Source: Bacteroidales bacterium
Lineage (GTDB): Bacteria; Bacteroidota; Bacteroidia; Bacteroidales; WCHB1-69
Reading direction: 5' to 3'
DNA: 64,000 nucleotides
Assembly (NCBI GenBank): GCA_017551725.1
Contig: JAFZKY010000057.1
Span: forward strand, 1-64,000
Position 1 is the first letter of the stretch. Each line of letters begins with the position of its first letter. Shown piece by piece: positions 33,646 through 43,558 of this stretch. The notes under the pieces were generated by a model. That model was not told the DNA's origin. It was given only the letters and a program-made list of their open reading frames with translations, and did no database searches. Position numbers and translations under genes: made by a program.

Positions 33646-34317
33646 ATGCAAGACGAGTTCCGCAATTACGCATTAAAACAGCATGGCATCAGCAGTCTGA
33701 AGATGGACCGCTATGTTTCGATTGCCCGCAATTATATCACCCCGTATATCATCGAGGAGCGTCCGATGAACATTACCCAGCTGGATGTGTTCTCCCGTTT
33801 GATGAAGGATCGCATCATCTTCCTCGGCGTGCCGATTGACGACGACGTGGCCAACATCATCCAAGCCCAGCTGCTCTTCCTGGAGTCGCAGGATTCCACC
33901 CGTGACATCCAGATATACCTGAACAGTCCTGGCGGCCAGGTGTATGCCGGATTGGGCATCTATGACACCATGCAGTATCTGAAGCCGGATGTCTCCACCA
34001 TCTGCACCGGTATGGCTGCCTCCATGGCCGCCGTGCTGTTGTGCGCCGGCGCCAAGGGCAAGCGTTTCGCCCTGCCGCACTCTCGCGTCATGATCCACCA
34101 GCCGATGGGCGGCGCCCAGGGCCAGGCCTCCGACATCGAGATCGAAGCCCAGGAGATCATGAAGATCAAAAAGGAACTCTACGAAATCATCGCCCAACAT
34201 TCCGGCAAGGACTTTGACCAGGTGTGGAAGGATTGCGACCGCGACCACTGGATGATCGCCTCCGAAGCCAAGGAATACGGCCTGATTGACCAGGTGCTCT
34301 CCCCCGACCGCAAATAA
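33646..34317 (+). CDS. clpP: ClpP, ATP-dependent Clp protease proteolytic subunit
   Basis: 223 residues. The catalytic triad is visible: S126 in 'GMAASMAAV', H151 in 'MIHQP' and D200 in 'DRDHWM'. It forms the tetradecameric chamber that works with ClpX. It starts 9 bp after tig. It has a somewhat long N-terminus (about 30 residues before the core), as other Bacteroidota have. Confidence 0.97.
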   Translation: MQDEFRNYALKQHGISSLKMDRYVSIARNYITPYIIEERPMNITQLDVFSRLMKDRIIFLGVPIDDDVANIIQAQLLFLESQDSTRDIQIYLNSPGGQVYAGLGIYDTMQYLKPDVSTICTGMAASMAAVLLCAGAKGKRFALPHSRVMIHQPMGGAQGQASDIEIEAQEIMKIKKELYEIIAQHSGKDFDQVWKDCDRDHWMIASEAKEYGLIDQVLSPDRK

Positions 34318-34319
34318 GT

Positions 34320-35564
34320 ATGGCGAAAGCGAAGAAAAGCGATAGGATTTGCAGTTTCTGTGGCCTTCAAATTCCCGATGATGAGTTTCTCATTGCGGGA
34401 CTTAACGGTATGATATGCGGCGATTGTGTTCATGCCATCACCGACATTATGCACAATGTGGACAGGAATCATGGCCAACGGAATGTTGCGCCCGTGAAAA
34501 TAAACCTGATGAAGCCGCACGAGATCAAAGCGCGGCTTGACGATTATGTTATCGGTCAGGATGAGGCCAAGAAGGTGTTGTCGGTGGCCGTGTATAATCA
34601 TTACAAACGGTTGATGCAGCCATCCGACGGCGAGGATGCAGAGGTGGAGATTGAGAAATCCAACATTTTGCTTATTGGCGATACCGGTACGGGTAAGACC
34701 TTGTTGGCCAGAACAATTGCCCGGATGCTGGAGGTGCCCTTCTGCATTGCGGATGCCACCGTCTTCACGCAGGCGGGCTATGTGGGCGAGGATGTGGAGA
34801 GTATTCTCTCGCGCCTGTTGCAGGCCGCGGATTACGATGTGGCCAAGGCCGAGCGCGGCATCGTTTTCATTGATGAGATTGACAAAATAGCCCGCAAGGG
34901 CTCTGAAAACCCCTCCATCACCCGCGACGTGAGCGGCGAGGGCGTGCAACAGTCGTTGCTGAAACTGCTCGAAGGCTCCATCGTGAACGTGCCGCCGCAA
35001 GGAGGACGCAAACACCCCGAGCAGGAATTCATACACGTGAACACGCAGAACATCCTCTTCGTGGGCAGCGGTGCGTTCAACAATCTGGAACAGATCATCG
35101 GCGAGCGTCTTAACACGAAAGTGATCGGCTACAATACCCAAAGCCGCCACTTCGACGCTTCCGACTTGCTGCAATACGTCTCCGCACAGGATATCCGTCA
35201 GTTCGGCCTCATCCCCGAGCTGTGCGGGCGTTTCCCCGTCATTACCTCATTGCATCCGCTTGACAGCAAGGCTCTTAAGCAGATTCTTACACAGCCTAAG
35301 AACGCTTTGGTGAAGCAGTATGTAAAGCTCTTCAAGATGGATGGCATCGAACTTCATTTTGAGGAAGAGGCGTTGGACTACATTGTGGAGAAGGCGGTTG
35401 AACTCAAACTGGGTGCCCGCGGGCTCCGCGCCATCGTGGAGAAGATCATGACGGATGCCATGTTCGATTTCCCTAGTATGCAGAAGCAGAAAATGGTGCT
35501 GACGCGCGACTATGCGCAGCAGCAGTTCGACCATTCGATTTTCGCGACGCTTCCGGGGGAATAA
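34320..35564 (+). CDS. clpX: ClpX, ATP-dependent unfoldase
   Basis: 414 residues. N-terminal zinc finger (C11, C14, C33, C36). AAA+ domain with Walker A 'GDTGTGKT' (120-127), the pore loop 'GYVG' (153-156), Walker B 'IVFIDE' (181-186) and the 'GGRKHP' RKH loop. It selects and unfolds substrates for ClpP; starts 2 bp after clpP. Complete and canonical. Confidence 0.97.
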   Translation: MAKAKKSDRICSFCGLQIPDDEFLIAGLNGMICGDCVHAITDIMHNVDRNHGQRNVAPVKINLMKPHEIKARLDDYVIGQDEAKKVLSVAVYNHYKRLMQPSDGEDAEVEIEKSNILLIGDTGTGKTLLARTIARMLEVPFCIADATVFTQAGYVGEDVESILSRLLQAADYDVAKAERGIVFIDEIDKIARKGSENPSITRDVSGEGVQQSLLKLLEGSIVNVPPQGGRKHPEQEFIHVNTQNILFVGSGAFNNLEQIIGERLNTKVIGYNTQSRHFDASDLLQYVSAQDIRQFGLIPELCGRFPVITSLHPLDSKALKQILTQPKNALVKQYVKLFKMDGIELHFEEEALDYIVEKAVELKLGARGLRAIVEKIMTDAMFDFPSMQKQKMVLTRDYAQQQFDHSIFATLPGE

Positions 35565-35581
35565 AAGAACCGTGAGAAGAA

Positions 35582-36418
35582 TTATTCCAGATAACTTCCT
35601 TTCCCGAAAATGCTCTTGGCGTACGGGGTGAGTTCCTGATGCTTTGACAGCCAGAAGACGGGCAGCACCACCGACTGCAGACCGCAGGCGTAGGGCGTGA
35701 TGTCGTACTGCTGAAACACCACGGTGATGGTGCTCCGTGTGCTGTCGATGAAAAAGTTGTCGGGAACGATGATCCTTTCCGCATTCTTGTATTCGTCAAA
35801 CAGGCAGTCGTACACATCTTTGTTGACGGTCAGGTCCTCGATGGCGCGCACGATGACCTCGCCCAGTTTGGCGGTGTCCACCAAGTCGTTGAGATGCACC
35901 ACGCGCTTCTTTTTACGGTCGTAGGTGAGATATTCAACCACATACGAGCCGTGCGCCGCCCCCGCAAGGAAAGCTTCGGTGGTGTTGATGAAGGTGACGA
36001 GCTCGCCATTCTCTTCCATGCTGTTTTTGAGGTGGGTATAAGTATATGAGTTCAAGTGGTTTACACTATTTACGGGTTTGGCCTCTACGGCTTTGACTTC
36101 ATCATCATACAGCCATAGGTTTTTCAGCCAGCGTTGTGCCGCTTCGTTTACGGATGCGGCGGTGCTGTCGCCGAAGACTTGTCGGATGAGTTCTTTTTCC
36201 GCCGTTGGAGTCATCATTCCTTTGGTAGGCCATACCAGTGAGTATTTGTTCTCTACGCCGTAGGGGTTGAACTCTTCCGGTCGATAGGGGTCGTCCGTCT
36301 TCACCATGAAATGGCTGCTTCCCGACATGTTGAAAGTGGAAAAGGACGGCAGTGTCCGGTTGCAGGCGGATGTTAACAGGGTGATAACAAACAAGATGAG
36401 ATAGACGGATTTTTTCAT
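35582..36418 (-). CDS. DUF3298 (RsiV-like) domain lipoprotein
   Basis: 278 residues from ATG 36418, with lipobox 'LLTSAC' (Cys19). The C-terminal half has 'VVFQQYDITPYACGLQSVVLPV', a hallmark of DUF3298, found in RsiV and related envelope proteins. The N-terminal half would correspond to the accompanying DUF4163-like region. A long open extension upstream of 36418 has no family features and overlaps the -7 box at 36443-36450. Probably an envelope protein of unknown role. Confidence 0.8.
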   Translation of the reverse strand: MKKSVYLILFVITLLTSACNRTLPSFSTFNMSGSSHFMVKTDDPYRPEEFNPYGVENKYSLVWPTKGMMTPTAEKELIRQVFGDSTAASVNEAAQRWLKNLWLYDDEVKAVEAKPVNSVNHLNSYTYTHLKNSMEENGELVTFINTTEAFLAGAAHGSYVVEYLTYDRKKKRVVHLNDLVDTAKLGEVIVRAIEDLTVNKDVYDCLFDEYKNAERIIVPDNFFIDSTRSTITVVFQQYDITPYACGLQSVVLPVFWLSKHQELTPYAKSIFGKGSYLE

Positions 36419-36442
36419 AAAGATGGATTTTAAATAATGGTG

Positions 36443-36450
36443 CAAAAATA
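36443..36450 (-). promoter_or_regulatory. -7 box for the DUF3298 lipoprotein gene
   Basis: TATTTTTG on the minus strand followed by GCACC, 24 bases before ATG 36418. It lies just past the 3' end of the DUF5686 gene. Confidence 0.5.
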
Positions 36451-36465
36451 CAACTTTTCCAATCG

Positions 36466-39060
36466 CTAAAAAGAGAAGTTCAGCGAGATACGGATGCCGT
36501 TCTTGGCCCATCCTTTCAGCTCCTTGGCGTGGGAAATCCGTCTTACATAATCGATGCGAAGAACATCGAGGATGTTTTCTATGCCGGCGGTGATTTCCAT
36601 GTAGGGCATTTTTCCCAGCTGTGCGCATCCGTCGGGGAACAAGTACAATCCCGGCGAGCTAGGACTGGGTATATTCTTGGCTGACAGGCCGCCGTAGATG
36701 CCGCCGAAGGAGACGACCTCCCGGAAGTTCAGCCGGTTCCATAGAGGTATGCGATTGAAGATCAGTCCTTTTAGATGATAGGTGGCAAAGAGGGCCACAT
36801 ATTTGTCGAAGAGAAACTCCATGGGTTTCATCAGGTTGAAGGTGTTGGGGGTGAGAAACCGGGATTGATTGTGTGGTGGAACATACAATTTAGGGTAAGG
36901 CACGGCGTTCCATACGATTCCGCCTTGAAGGGTGGCGTCGATGTGTCCGAAAGCGGACATCCAGATACGTTTTTCGACGGACAGGTCGGTCCGGTTGTAC
37001 CAGAAGCGGCGGTCCATGAGGCCGACGGTGTGCGAGAGACTGAGCGTGAGGGCGTCTTTGGTGAACTTGGAGGTCCTTTTCTCGCCCATCTGGCTGTCGT
37101 ATGACCTCGCGCCGGGAGTCCAACGTATTTTCACCCCTAATTCCATGTTGTTGAAGTCCTTTACACGGGAAAAGGAGCCGTCTTCGTTCACGCGCCAGTA
37201 GGCCAGCGAGCCGGTCGCCTCGTTGTTTTCGTATTGCAGCCAGGTGTCCAGACGGAGGCGGAAGGGCCATTCCTTGCGGTAACGCAGCTTGGCGCGTCGC
37301 ACATACTGCGCGGCAGGCGCGAGCGTGTCGTAGTCGTACGACATCAGCAGATTGTCGCGGTCCATGTAGGTGAACTGTTGCCCCGGCATCTCCAAGTCAT
37401 AGCTGGTGTTGAAAACAAGCTCGTGCGTCGGGGATTCGTTGGCATGATATTTCTTCGGGATGAAGGAGTGTGTCAGGGTGAGGTCGTATTTCTTGCGCAG
37501 GTCACGGAAACCGAGGGCCAGGTAGCCGCTCATGAACCAACGCTTGTTCAGATTGGCCGTGGTCATCCCCCCGACGCGCACGCGCACCCCTTCCACCGGG
37601 TTGTAGCTGACAAGGCTATATACCGGCCCGATGTCGAAGAAACTCTCTTTCCGTTTTTTTGCTGTGGCGATGTAGCCGGAGCCCAGAATATCGGCGGTTT
37701 TCTCCAGCACTTTGAAGAAGGTCAGCTGGCGAAGCTCCGCCGCCAGACTGTCCAGAAACACCTCCTTGGTCGTGAGGGGAATAGGTCGCATGGTCGTCCA
37801 CTGCCGGATTCTGTATTTCTTTGCATCGGGAGCCACAATCTCCTGCCCGGACACGTAGGCGGCAAAGGAGTCCGGCATCTGCGTTCCCATTTCGTATTGA
37901 TACCAGAAGGTTCCCTGGTGTGCGTACAGGTGCCTTGTCTTTTTGCGTTTGAACAGGGAGAATTTGGCGTAGGTGTGCGACTCTTTCGGTGCCCAGTAGC
38001 CGCTGTCGGTTTGGGCAAACTCTTCTTCTATGACAAGCTGGTTCACAAAATTTAGGTTGATGTTGTAGGGCACGTTGATGGAGTACTTTTTCAGGGCGTA
38101 GGTGCTGTCCTGCATGATATACAGCCGTCCGGTGAAGCCGAAACTCTGACTGTTCACCGGCGTGAATGTGAGTTCGATGCAGGTGGAACTATCCACCTGC
38201 ACGGTGTCGGTGATGAAATAATGGTAATAGGTTGTCGCCAGGGTGGAGGAGAGCGGACTGACGAAACGGTTGAGCATCAATTCGATATCATTGTCGAAGA
38301 TGTTGACTTCAGAGAAGATGGCATCCAGATTGGTGCCGAGACCCTCCGAATCCATCACCTCGTCGGCGCCTTGCATTCGCGTGGCCTTCACATAATGCAC
38401 CATCTTGCGCGGCGACCGCTGGTAGTAGTTCTCTGTCAGCCGTTCCCGCAGCGAGATGGTCAGCACCGGAATACTGTCGGAAGGGATGGTGTCGATGTAT
38501 TTTTCAAGAAACGATAGACTGCGGTTGATGTCGTTTTTCTGGAAGTCCATGTTGAAACGACCAAACGAGAGTACCAGTTTCTTATAACTGCTTGATTTGT
38601 ATGCCGCTGCGGCTTCAATGCGATTTTCGTCCTTGTGTTTGATAACATTCTGGATGAGAGCGATGGCGGGATTGCCCTTGCGTACATATTTGGGACGTCG
38701 TTGTCGGACCACCACCTCTTTCAGGGGCTGGGTGGCGTTGATGAGCATGTTGCGCCGGCGTTCGTTGCGATCGATGACGATGGTGTCGGGTTTGTAGAAG
38801 GAATAGCTGACAATCAGTGTGTCGGTGTTGGCGAACGGCAGCCGGTAGGAACCGTCCGTGCCTGTGATGGCGCCCACCGTGGAGTTCTTCCATTGCAGTC
38901 GCGCCATGTAAACCGCCACCGTGTCGCCCGACTCTCCGAGTGTGTAGATCTTCCCCCGCAGCACCTGCCCTGACATTCGGGCAGGAAACAGCCACAGCAG
39001 GAGGGAAAAGACTACTGCTGCGTGTACAATACGGAGACAGACTCGGGTTGTTATTTTCAT
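36466..39060 (-). CDS. DUF5686 outer-membrane protein with carboxypeptidase-like regulatory domain
   Basis: 864 residues. Signal peptide (about 1-31), then a CarboxypepD_reg-like N-terminal domain (about 35-110: 'DSVAVYMARLQWKNSTVGAI', 'GSYRLPF'). The large remaining part is DUF5686, with 'AIALIQNVIKHKDENR', 'YLALGFRDLRKKYDL' and a C-terminal segment of alternating beta strands ending 'NGIRISLNFSF'. The C-terminal Phe fits a beta-barrel inserted by BAM. Family members are large outer-membrane proteins of Bacteroidota with unknown substrate. ATG 39060 starts at the signal peptide; a -7 box lies at 39122-39129. Confidence 0.87.
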   Translation of the reverse strand: MKITTRVCLRIVHAAVVFSLLLWLFPARMSGQVLRGKIYTLGESGDTVAVYMARLQWKNSTVGAITGTDGSYRLPFANTDTLIVSYSFYKPDTIVIDRNERRRNMLINATQPLKEVVVRQRRPKYVRKGNPAIALIQNVIKHKDENRIEAAAAYKSSSYKKLVLSFGRFNMDFQKNDINRSLSFLEKYIDTIPSDSIPVLTISLRERLTENYYQRSPRKMVHYVKATRMQGADEVMDSEGLGTNLDAIFSEVNIFDNDIELMLNRFVSPLSSTLATTYYHYFITDTVQVDSSTCIELTFTPVNSQSFGFTGRLYIMQDSTYALKKYSINVPYNINLNFVNQLVIEEEFAQTDSGYWAPKESHTYAKFSLFKRKKTRHLYAHQGTFWYQYEMGTQMPDSFAAYVSGQEIVAPDAKKYRIRQWTTMRPIPLTTKEVFLDSLAAELRQLTFFKVLEKTADILGSGYIATAKKRKESFFDIGPVYSLVSYNPVEGVRVRVGGMTTANLNKRWFMSGYLALGFRDLRKKYDLTLTHSFIPKKYHANESPTHELVFNTSYDLEMPGQQFTYMDRDNLLMSYDYDTLAPAAQYVRRAKLRYRKEWPFRLRLDTWLQYENNEATGSLAYWRVNEDGSFSRVKDFNNMELGVKIRWTPGARSYDSQMGEKRTSKFTKDALTLSLSHTVGLMDRRFWYNRTDLSVEKRIWMSAFGHIDATLQGGIVWNAVPYPKLYVPPHNQSRFLTPNTFNLMKPMEFLFDKYVALFATYHLKGLIFNRIPLWNRLNFREVVSFGGIYGGLSAKNIPSPSSPGLYLFPDGCAQLGKMPYMEITAGIENILDVLRIDYVRRISHAKELKGWAKNGIRISLNFSF

Positions 39061-39121
39061 TCGACTGCAGTTGTGGTTGTTTAAGCGATGAGCTTGTGTT
39101 TCAAAAATCGTTGCAAAGAAA

Positions 39122-39129
39122 CAAAAATA
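39122..39129 (-). promoter_or_regulatory. -7 box for the DUF5686 gene
   Basis: TATTTTTG on the minus strand, about 60 bases before ATG 39060. A second CAAAGA-like match lies next to it. Divergent from the nqr promoter. Confidence 0.4.
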
Positions 39130-39209
39130 TGTTTTTCGGTGAGAATCTGTGAGATCCCTATGATGATTTTTCCCGCAACAGGAGCGGAAAGCGGTCACCA
39201 AAAAAAGTG

Positions 39210-39217
39210 TATTTTTG
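39210..39217 (+). promoter_or_regulatory. -7 box TATTTTTG for the nqr operon
   Basis: TATTTTTG followed by GC, 53 bases before ATG 39271. Confidence 0.5.
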
Positions 39218-39270
39218 CAAGCAGCAATTTAAATGAGAGTCCTTTTTTCTAATAACACACGAACTTGTTG

Positions 39271-40623
39271 ATGCAGAACCCAATACCAATCACCATATCG
39301 AAAGGTCTGGATGTCAGATTAGAAGGTGCCGCACAGGACAACATTTCCGCTGCCCGTGGGTCATCGTTCTACTATATCCGTCCGTCTGATTTCCGCTGGC
39401 TGACCCCGCGTCTGCTGGTCGCGGAGAACGATACGGTGGAGGTGGGAACTCCTTTGTTTGCCGACAAACAGGATGAGCGGGTGGTGATTGTCTCGCCCGT
39501 TCAGGGCCGAGTGCGGCAGATCGTGCGCGGCGAAAAGCGCGTCATCCGTGCCATTGTCATTGAATCCGCTACGGAAGCTGTTACCGCTCGTTCTATGGAT
39601 GTGCCGATGCTATCCAACAGTCAGGATGTGAGGGATTTAATGTTGCAGTACGGTCTTTGGCCGATGCTTCGTCAACGTCCGTTTTCCATAATCCCCAATC
39701 CCGATGACCAGCCCAAGGCTGTTTTCGTTTCCTGCTTCGATTCCGCGCCCTTGGCTCCCGATTTTGGACGCTTGCTACAGGGCAAGGAGGAATATTTCCG
39801 CAAGGGACTGGAGATGCTCCGCATGGCGGCGGGCGACGTGCCCGTACACCTGTGTGTGCGTGCGGGCGAGGACAACGCTCTCTTCGAACAGTGCGACAAT
39901 GTGCAGCGGCATTGTTTCCAGGGTCCTCATCCGGCGGGCAATGTGGGCACACAGATTCATTATATCGACCCGATACGAAAGGGTGAATCCATCTGGTATA
40001 TCGATCCCCAGAATGTGGCCATGATGGGCCGATTCTTTGCGGATCATGTTCTGTGTTTTGAGAAAACAATGGCTTTGACGGGTCCTGCCGCCACTACAAC
40101 GGGCTATTTCACTGCGGCATACGGTGCGGATCTTTCGGCCCTTTTCGGCCAGGACTGGGGTAGGGAAGAGGTCCGCATCATCAGCGGCAATGTGCTGACA
40201 GGGGAGAAGTTGGAAGACTTCCCAACCGTTCGTTTTTACGACCGTCAGGTGACGATGTTGAACGAGGGTGGTCGGCGCGAATGGCTGGGGTGGCTGCTGC
40301 CCGGATTGAAAAAGTGGAGCTTTTCGCACACATTCCTGTCATGGCTCACACCCAACAAGACGTATCAGCACAATACCTCCCTCCACGGTGGGCGGCGCGC
40401 CTTTATGATGACCGATGTATATGACAAGGTTTTTCCCTTCGATATACTTCCGTTACAGTTGCTAAAGGCCTGTTATATCAAAGATGTAGAACAGATGGAG
40501 GCGTTGGGAATTTATGAGGTGGATGACGAGGATTTTGCCCTCTGCGAGGTGGTTTGTCCCTCCAAAATGGAGTGTCAGCAAATTGTGCGTGAAGCAATTT
40601 GGGAATTGATTGTCAAGAATTAG
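39271..40623 (+). CDS. nqrA: NqrA, Na+-translocating NADH:quinone reductase subunit A
   Basis: 450 residues. It starts with the family sequence 'ITISKGLDVRLEGAA' and contains 'DFRWLTPRLLV', 'GRVRQIVRGEKR' and 'CPSKMECQ' near the end. NqrA is the peripheral cytoplasmic subunit of the sodium-pumping respiratory complex. ATG 39271 is preferred over the upstream TTG codons. The first gene of the operon, but separated from nqrB by a CotH-like gene. Confidence 0.95.
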   Translation: MQNPIPITISKGLDVRLEGAAQDNISAARGSSFYYIRPSDFRWLTPRLLVAENDTVEVGTPLFADKQDERVVIVSPVQGRVRQIVRGEKRVIRAIVIESATEAVTARSMDVPMLSNSQDVRDLMLQYGLWPMLRQRPFSIIPNPDDQPKAVFVSCFDSAPLAPDFGRLLQGKEEYFRKGLEMLRMAAGDVPVHLCVRAGEDNALFEQCDNVQRHCFQGPHPAGNVGTQIHYIDPIRKGESIWYIDPQNVAMMGRFFADHVLCFEKTMALTGPAATTTGYFTAAYGADLSALFGQDWGREEVRIISGNVLTGEKLEDFPTVRFYDRQVTMLNEGGRREWLGWLLPGLKKWSFSHTFLSWLTPNKTYQHNTSLHGGRRAFMMTDVYDKVFPFDILPLQLLKACYIKDVEQMEALGIYEVDDEDFALCEVVCPSKMECQQIVREAIWELIVKN

Positions 40624-40631
40624 GTTGTAAA

Positions 40632-41828
40632 ATGAAGAAAATATATATAGTATTGTTAGTGATTGTGCTTTCCGTTTTTGGAAATGCCTGCAAACGCACT
40701 CCTAAGCCGAAAGCGGATAATTTGCAATTGCCTGTTATCCACATTTTTACGGATGAAGAGATTCCTTGGGACGAGCGTATTCCTTGTGATATGGCCGTGG
40801 TGACGGGCGGTGATTCTGTGGTATGGTCTGGAAAGATCAAATGCAGGGGCGGTACATCCTCCAAGTTTTACAAACATTCCTATGCGGTGAAATTGGACAA
40901 GAAACAGTCGCTTTGCAGCCTTCCGGCCAATCGCAGCTGGATTTTGAACGCCAGTTATATCGACAAGACATTCATGCGGCACAAGCTTTGCTATGATCTT
41001 TTTAATTCCATGGGTGACAATGATATAGCTCCGAAATGCGCCTATGCGCTCCTGCGCTGTAACAACCAGCCCAAAGGCCTTTATGTGGTCATGCAGCGAC
41101 TCAACAAGCATGTACTGAACATTGATGATAACGATCCGGATGCGGTCATCTTCAAGGAACCGAAAATCTTCTACCCGGAAAAACAGATGCCGGATCCTGC
41201 CGCTTTTGGCGACAACTACCAGGAACAAACATTCCCGGATTTTGAGAAAGAGGATAGGAGTGAGTTGATGCGCGCTTTCCGCAAATTCATCCAACAAACA
41301 CCCGATGTGGAATTTTACGCTCATATCGGAGAATGGATTGACATTCAGAATCTTATTGATTGGAATTTGTTGTTGCAATTTACGAACAACGGGGATGGGG
41401 TGAAAAAGAATTTCTATCTTTACAAAAAGAATTCGGAAACCCCTTACCGGATTGCACTTTGGGACTGTGACCATAGTTTCGGACGTGACTGCGATAACGA
41501 ACGTAATCTGCTTGAACGACTGCTGGATGAACGGCAGAATATACTGATAGACAGGATGATGAAATCGCCAGAGTACAGGGAGGCATTAAAAAATCGCTAT
41601 CATGAATTGCGCCGGTCCGGTGTGTTTTCCTACGATAATATCGAGCGGATGATGCGCGAAAATGACCCGTTCGTGCGTGCTGGTCTTGAGGAAAATATGA
41701 AGTTGTGGCCGTTTGACAGTGAAAACTACTATGATTCGGCAGGTTACGATGAAGAATATGCCCTGATTTTGAAATTCGTCCCTCTCAGCCTTCAGCGATT
41801 GGATGATCTGTATCAATATCATGAATAA
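40632..41828 (+). CDS. CotH-like lipoprotein inside the nqr operon
   Basis: 398 residues. Signal peptide with probable lipobox 'GNACKR' (Cys about 20). The body follows the CotH family: 'KIKCRGGTSSKFYKHSYAVKL', 'SWILNASYIDKTFMRHKL', 'YVVMQRLNKHVL', 'WNLLLQFTNNGDG' and 'LWDCDHSFG'. CotH proteins are atypical protein kinases in spore formers; the Asp pair region 'DCDHSFGRD' matches the catalytic Asp segment. A periplasmic location has no obvious ATP source, so kinase activity is uncertain. It begins 8 bp after nqrA and 24 bp before nqrB, so it is co-transcribed. Its insertion is unusual. Confidence 0.85.
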   Translation: MKKIYIVLLVIVLSVFGNACKRTPKPKADNLQLPVIHIFTDEEIPWDERIPCDMAVVTGGDSVVWSGKIKCRGGTSSKFYKHSYAVKLDKKQSLCSLPANRSWILNASYIDKTFMRHKLCYDLFNSMGDNDIAPKCAYALLRCNNQPKGLYVVMQRLNKHVLNIDDNDPDAVIFKEPKIFYPEKQMPDPAAFGDNYQEQTFPDFEKEDRSELMRAFRKFIQQTPDVEFYAHIGEWIDIQNLIDWNLLLQFTNNGDGVKKNFYLYKKNSETPYRIALWDCDHSFGRDCDNERNLLERLLDERQNILIDRMMKSPEYREALKNRYHELRRSGVFSYDNIERMMRENDPFVRAGLEENMKLWPFDSENYYDSAGYDEEYALILKFVPLSLQRLDDLYQYHE

Positions 41829-41852
41829 TTACACTCCAGAAAATTATTGGAA

Positions 41853-42944
41853 ATGCTAAAACATAACGCCCTGTTTGATGCCATTGACACTTTCCTGCGC
41901 ACACCGGCCACGGTGACGGCCACGGGAAGTCATATCCGCGATGCCGTGGATATGAAGCGCATCATGATCACGGTGATGATCGCGTTATGTCCGGCTTTGT
42001 TTTTCGGGATGTGGAATGTTGGCTTTCAGCATTTTACCATTGTGGGTGGCTGTGGTTGCGTGATTTCGTTCTGGCCCTGTTTCTGGTACGGATTCCTGAA
42101 ATGGCTGCCCTTGGCGATGGTGACCTACGCCAGCGGGTTGTTGGTGGAGGTGCTCTTCGCACAGTGGCGCGGGCACGAGGTGGCGGAGGGCTTCTTCGTG
42201 ACGGGCTTCCTTATCCCGATGATCATGCCACCCGACGTGCCGTTGTGGATTGTGGCCGTTGCCACCGCCTTCGCGGTGCTTTTCGGCAAAGAGGTGTTCG
42301 GCGGCACGGGCTTCAACTTCCTGAACCCCGCACTGTTGGCCCGTGCGTTCGTCTTCTTTGCCTACCCGTCGGTTATCTCCGGCGATAAAGTGTGGATTTC
42401 GGGTGCAGATGCCGTTACCGGCGCCACGCCCCTCGCTTTGGTCATGAATGGTCATACCGAGGCCATGCTCTCCACGTGGGAACTGTTCGTGGGCACTATC
42501 CCGGGCTGCATTGGCGAGACTTGCAAAATCGCCATCCTCCTTGGTGCATTTATCCTCCTGTTCACGCAGGTGGCCGACTGGCGCATCATGTTGTCTGTAC
42601 TCGTGGGCGGGTACGTTACGGCGCTTTTGTGCCACGTTTCCGGTCTTTGTCCGGTACCGGGTTATCAGCAGTTGCTCATGGGCGGCTTTCTCTTCGGCGC
42701 AGTCTTTATGGCCACCGATCCCGTGACGGCGGCGCACACGCGTGCGGGCAAGTACGTGTTCGGACTGCTGGTCGGCATCCTGGCCATCCTCATCCGCCTG
42801 CTCAACAAAGGCTATCCCGAGGGCATGATGCTCGCCATCCTGCTGATGAACATCTTCGCTCCGCTCATCGATTACTGTGTGGTGCAAGTCAATATCCGCC
42901 GCCGTGAAAAACGATTGTCTCAACCTAAAACCGCCGCACGATGA
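41853..42944 (+). CDS. nqrB: NqrB, membrane subunit with covalent FMN site
   Basis: 363 residues, about ten membrane helices. The FMN-threonine site is in 'VTGAT' (T192). 'GKEVFGGTGFNFLNPALLARAF' and 'MATDPVTAAHT' are family hallmarks. The N-terminus is a little shorter than the Vibrio protein. ATG 41853; the frame extends two codons upstream to TTG. The stop overlaps the nqrC ATG (ATGA). Confidence 0.95.
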   Translation: MLKHNALFDAIDTFLRTPATVTATGSHIRDAVDMKRIMITVMIALCPALFFGMWNVGFQHFTIVGGCGCVISFWPCFWYGFLKWLPLAMVTYASGLLVEVLFAQWRGHEVAEGFFVTGFLIPMIMPPDVPLWIVAVATAFAVLFGKEVFGGTGFNFLNPALLARAFVFFAYPSVISGDKVWISGADAVTGATPLALVMNGHTEAMLSTWELFVGTIPGCIGETCKIAILLGAFILLFTQVADWRIMLSVLVGGYVTALLCHVSGLCPVPGYQQLLMGGFLFGAVFMATDPVTAAHTRAGKYVFGLLVGILAILIRLLNKGYPEGMMLAILLMNIFAPLIDYCVVQVNIRRREKRLSQPKTAAR

Positions 42945-43552
42945 AGAACTTTAGCAATAAATACATCTTTTTGTACATCAGTGCGTTGGTGATTCTTATT
43001 GCAGTGGTGCTTTCGGTGGTTTCCATTGGGCTGAAACCCTTGCGCGAAGCCAATGTGCAGGCGGAAAAATGCCAGCAGATTCTCTATGCGGCGGGCTATC
43101 ACGATGTGGATCGCAAGCAGTCTGTGGTACTTTTTTCCAAGGTGGCTGAAAAGATGCAGGGAGCTGACAACCAAGAGGTGTATCGTATTCGTTGTGCCGA
43201 CGGGGTCGATGGATACGCTTTCAGCCTTGAGGGCAAGGGACTTTGGGGACCGATCTGGGGCTACGCAGTGACCAACATCGACGGCACCATCCTCAAGGGC
43301 GTTGCCTTCGACCATAAGTCCGAAACTCCGGGCTTGGGTGCGAAAATCACCGAGGAGGACTTCTTGAACTCCTTTAAAGGGAAATGCTTGTACGACAAAG
43401 ATGGCAGATTCGTTTCCGTAAGGGTTTTGAAACCAGGAACTTCCAATGATGTGGATGCTGAGAACCGCGTGGATGCCATCTCCGGTGCCACGCTCACATC
43501 CAAGGGTGTGGACAATATGCTCATGGAGGGTTTGCAGAATATAAAAAAGTAA
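42941..43552 (+). CDS. nqrC: NqrC, membrane-anchored flavoprotein subunit
   Basis: 203 residues. One N-terminal helix (about 9-28) and a periplasmic FMN-binding domain with the flavinylation motif 'SGATLTS' (T184). 'LWGPIWGYAV' and 'HKSETPGLGAKI' are further family marks. Translationally coupled to nqrB. Confidence 0.95.
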   Translation: MKNFSNKYIFLYISALVILIAVVLSVVSIGLKPLREANVQAEKCQQILYAAGYHDVDRKQSVVLFSKVAEKMQGADNQEVYRIRCADGVDGYAFSLEGKGLWGPIWGYAVTNIDGTILKGVAFDHKSETPGLGAKITEEDFLNSFKGKCLYDKDGRFVSVRVLKPGTSNDVDAENRVDAISGATLTSKGVDNMLMEGLQNIKK

Positions 43553-43558
43553 GAAGCC

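Noticed and set aside
31936-33651. Antisense frame of about 570 codons opposite tig
   Set aside because: The plus strand is an unmistakable trigger factor; the antisense translation has no family features.
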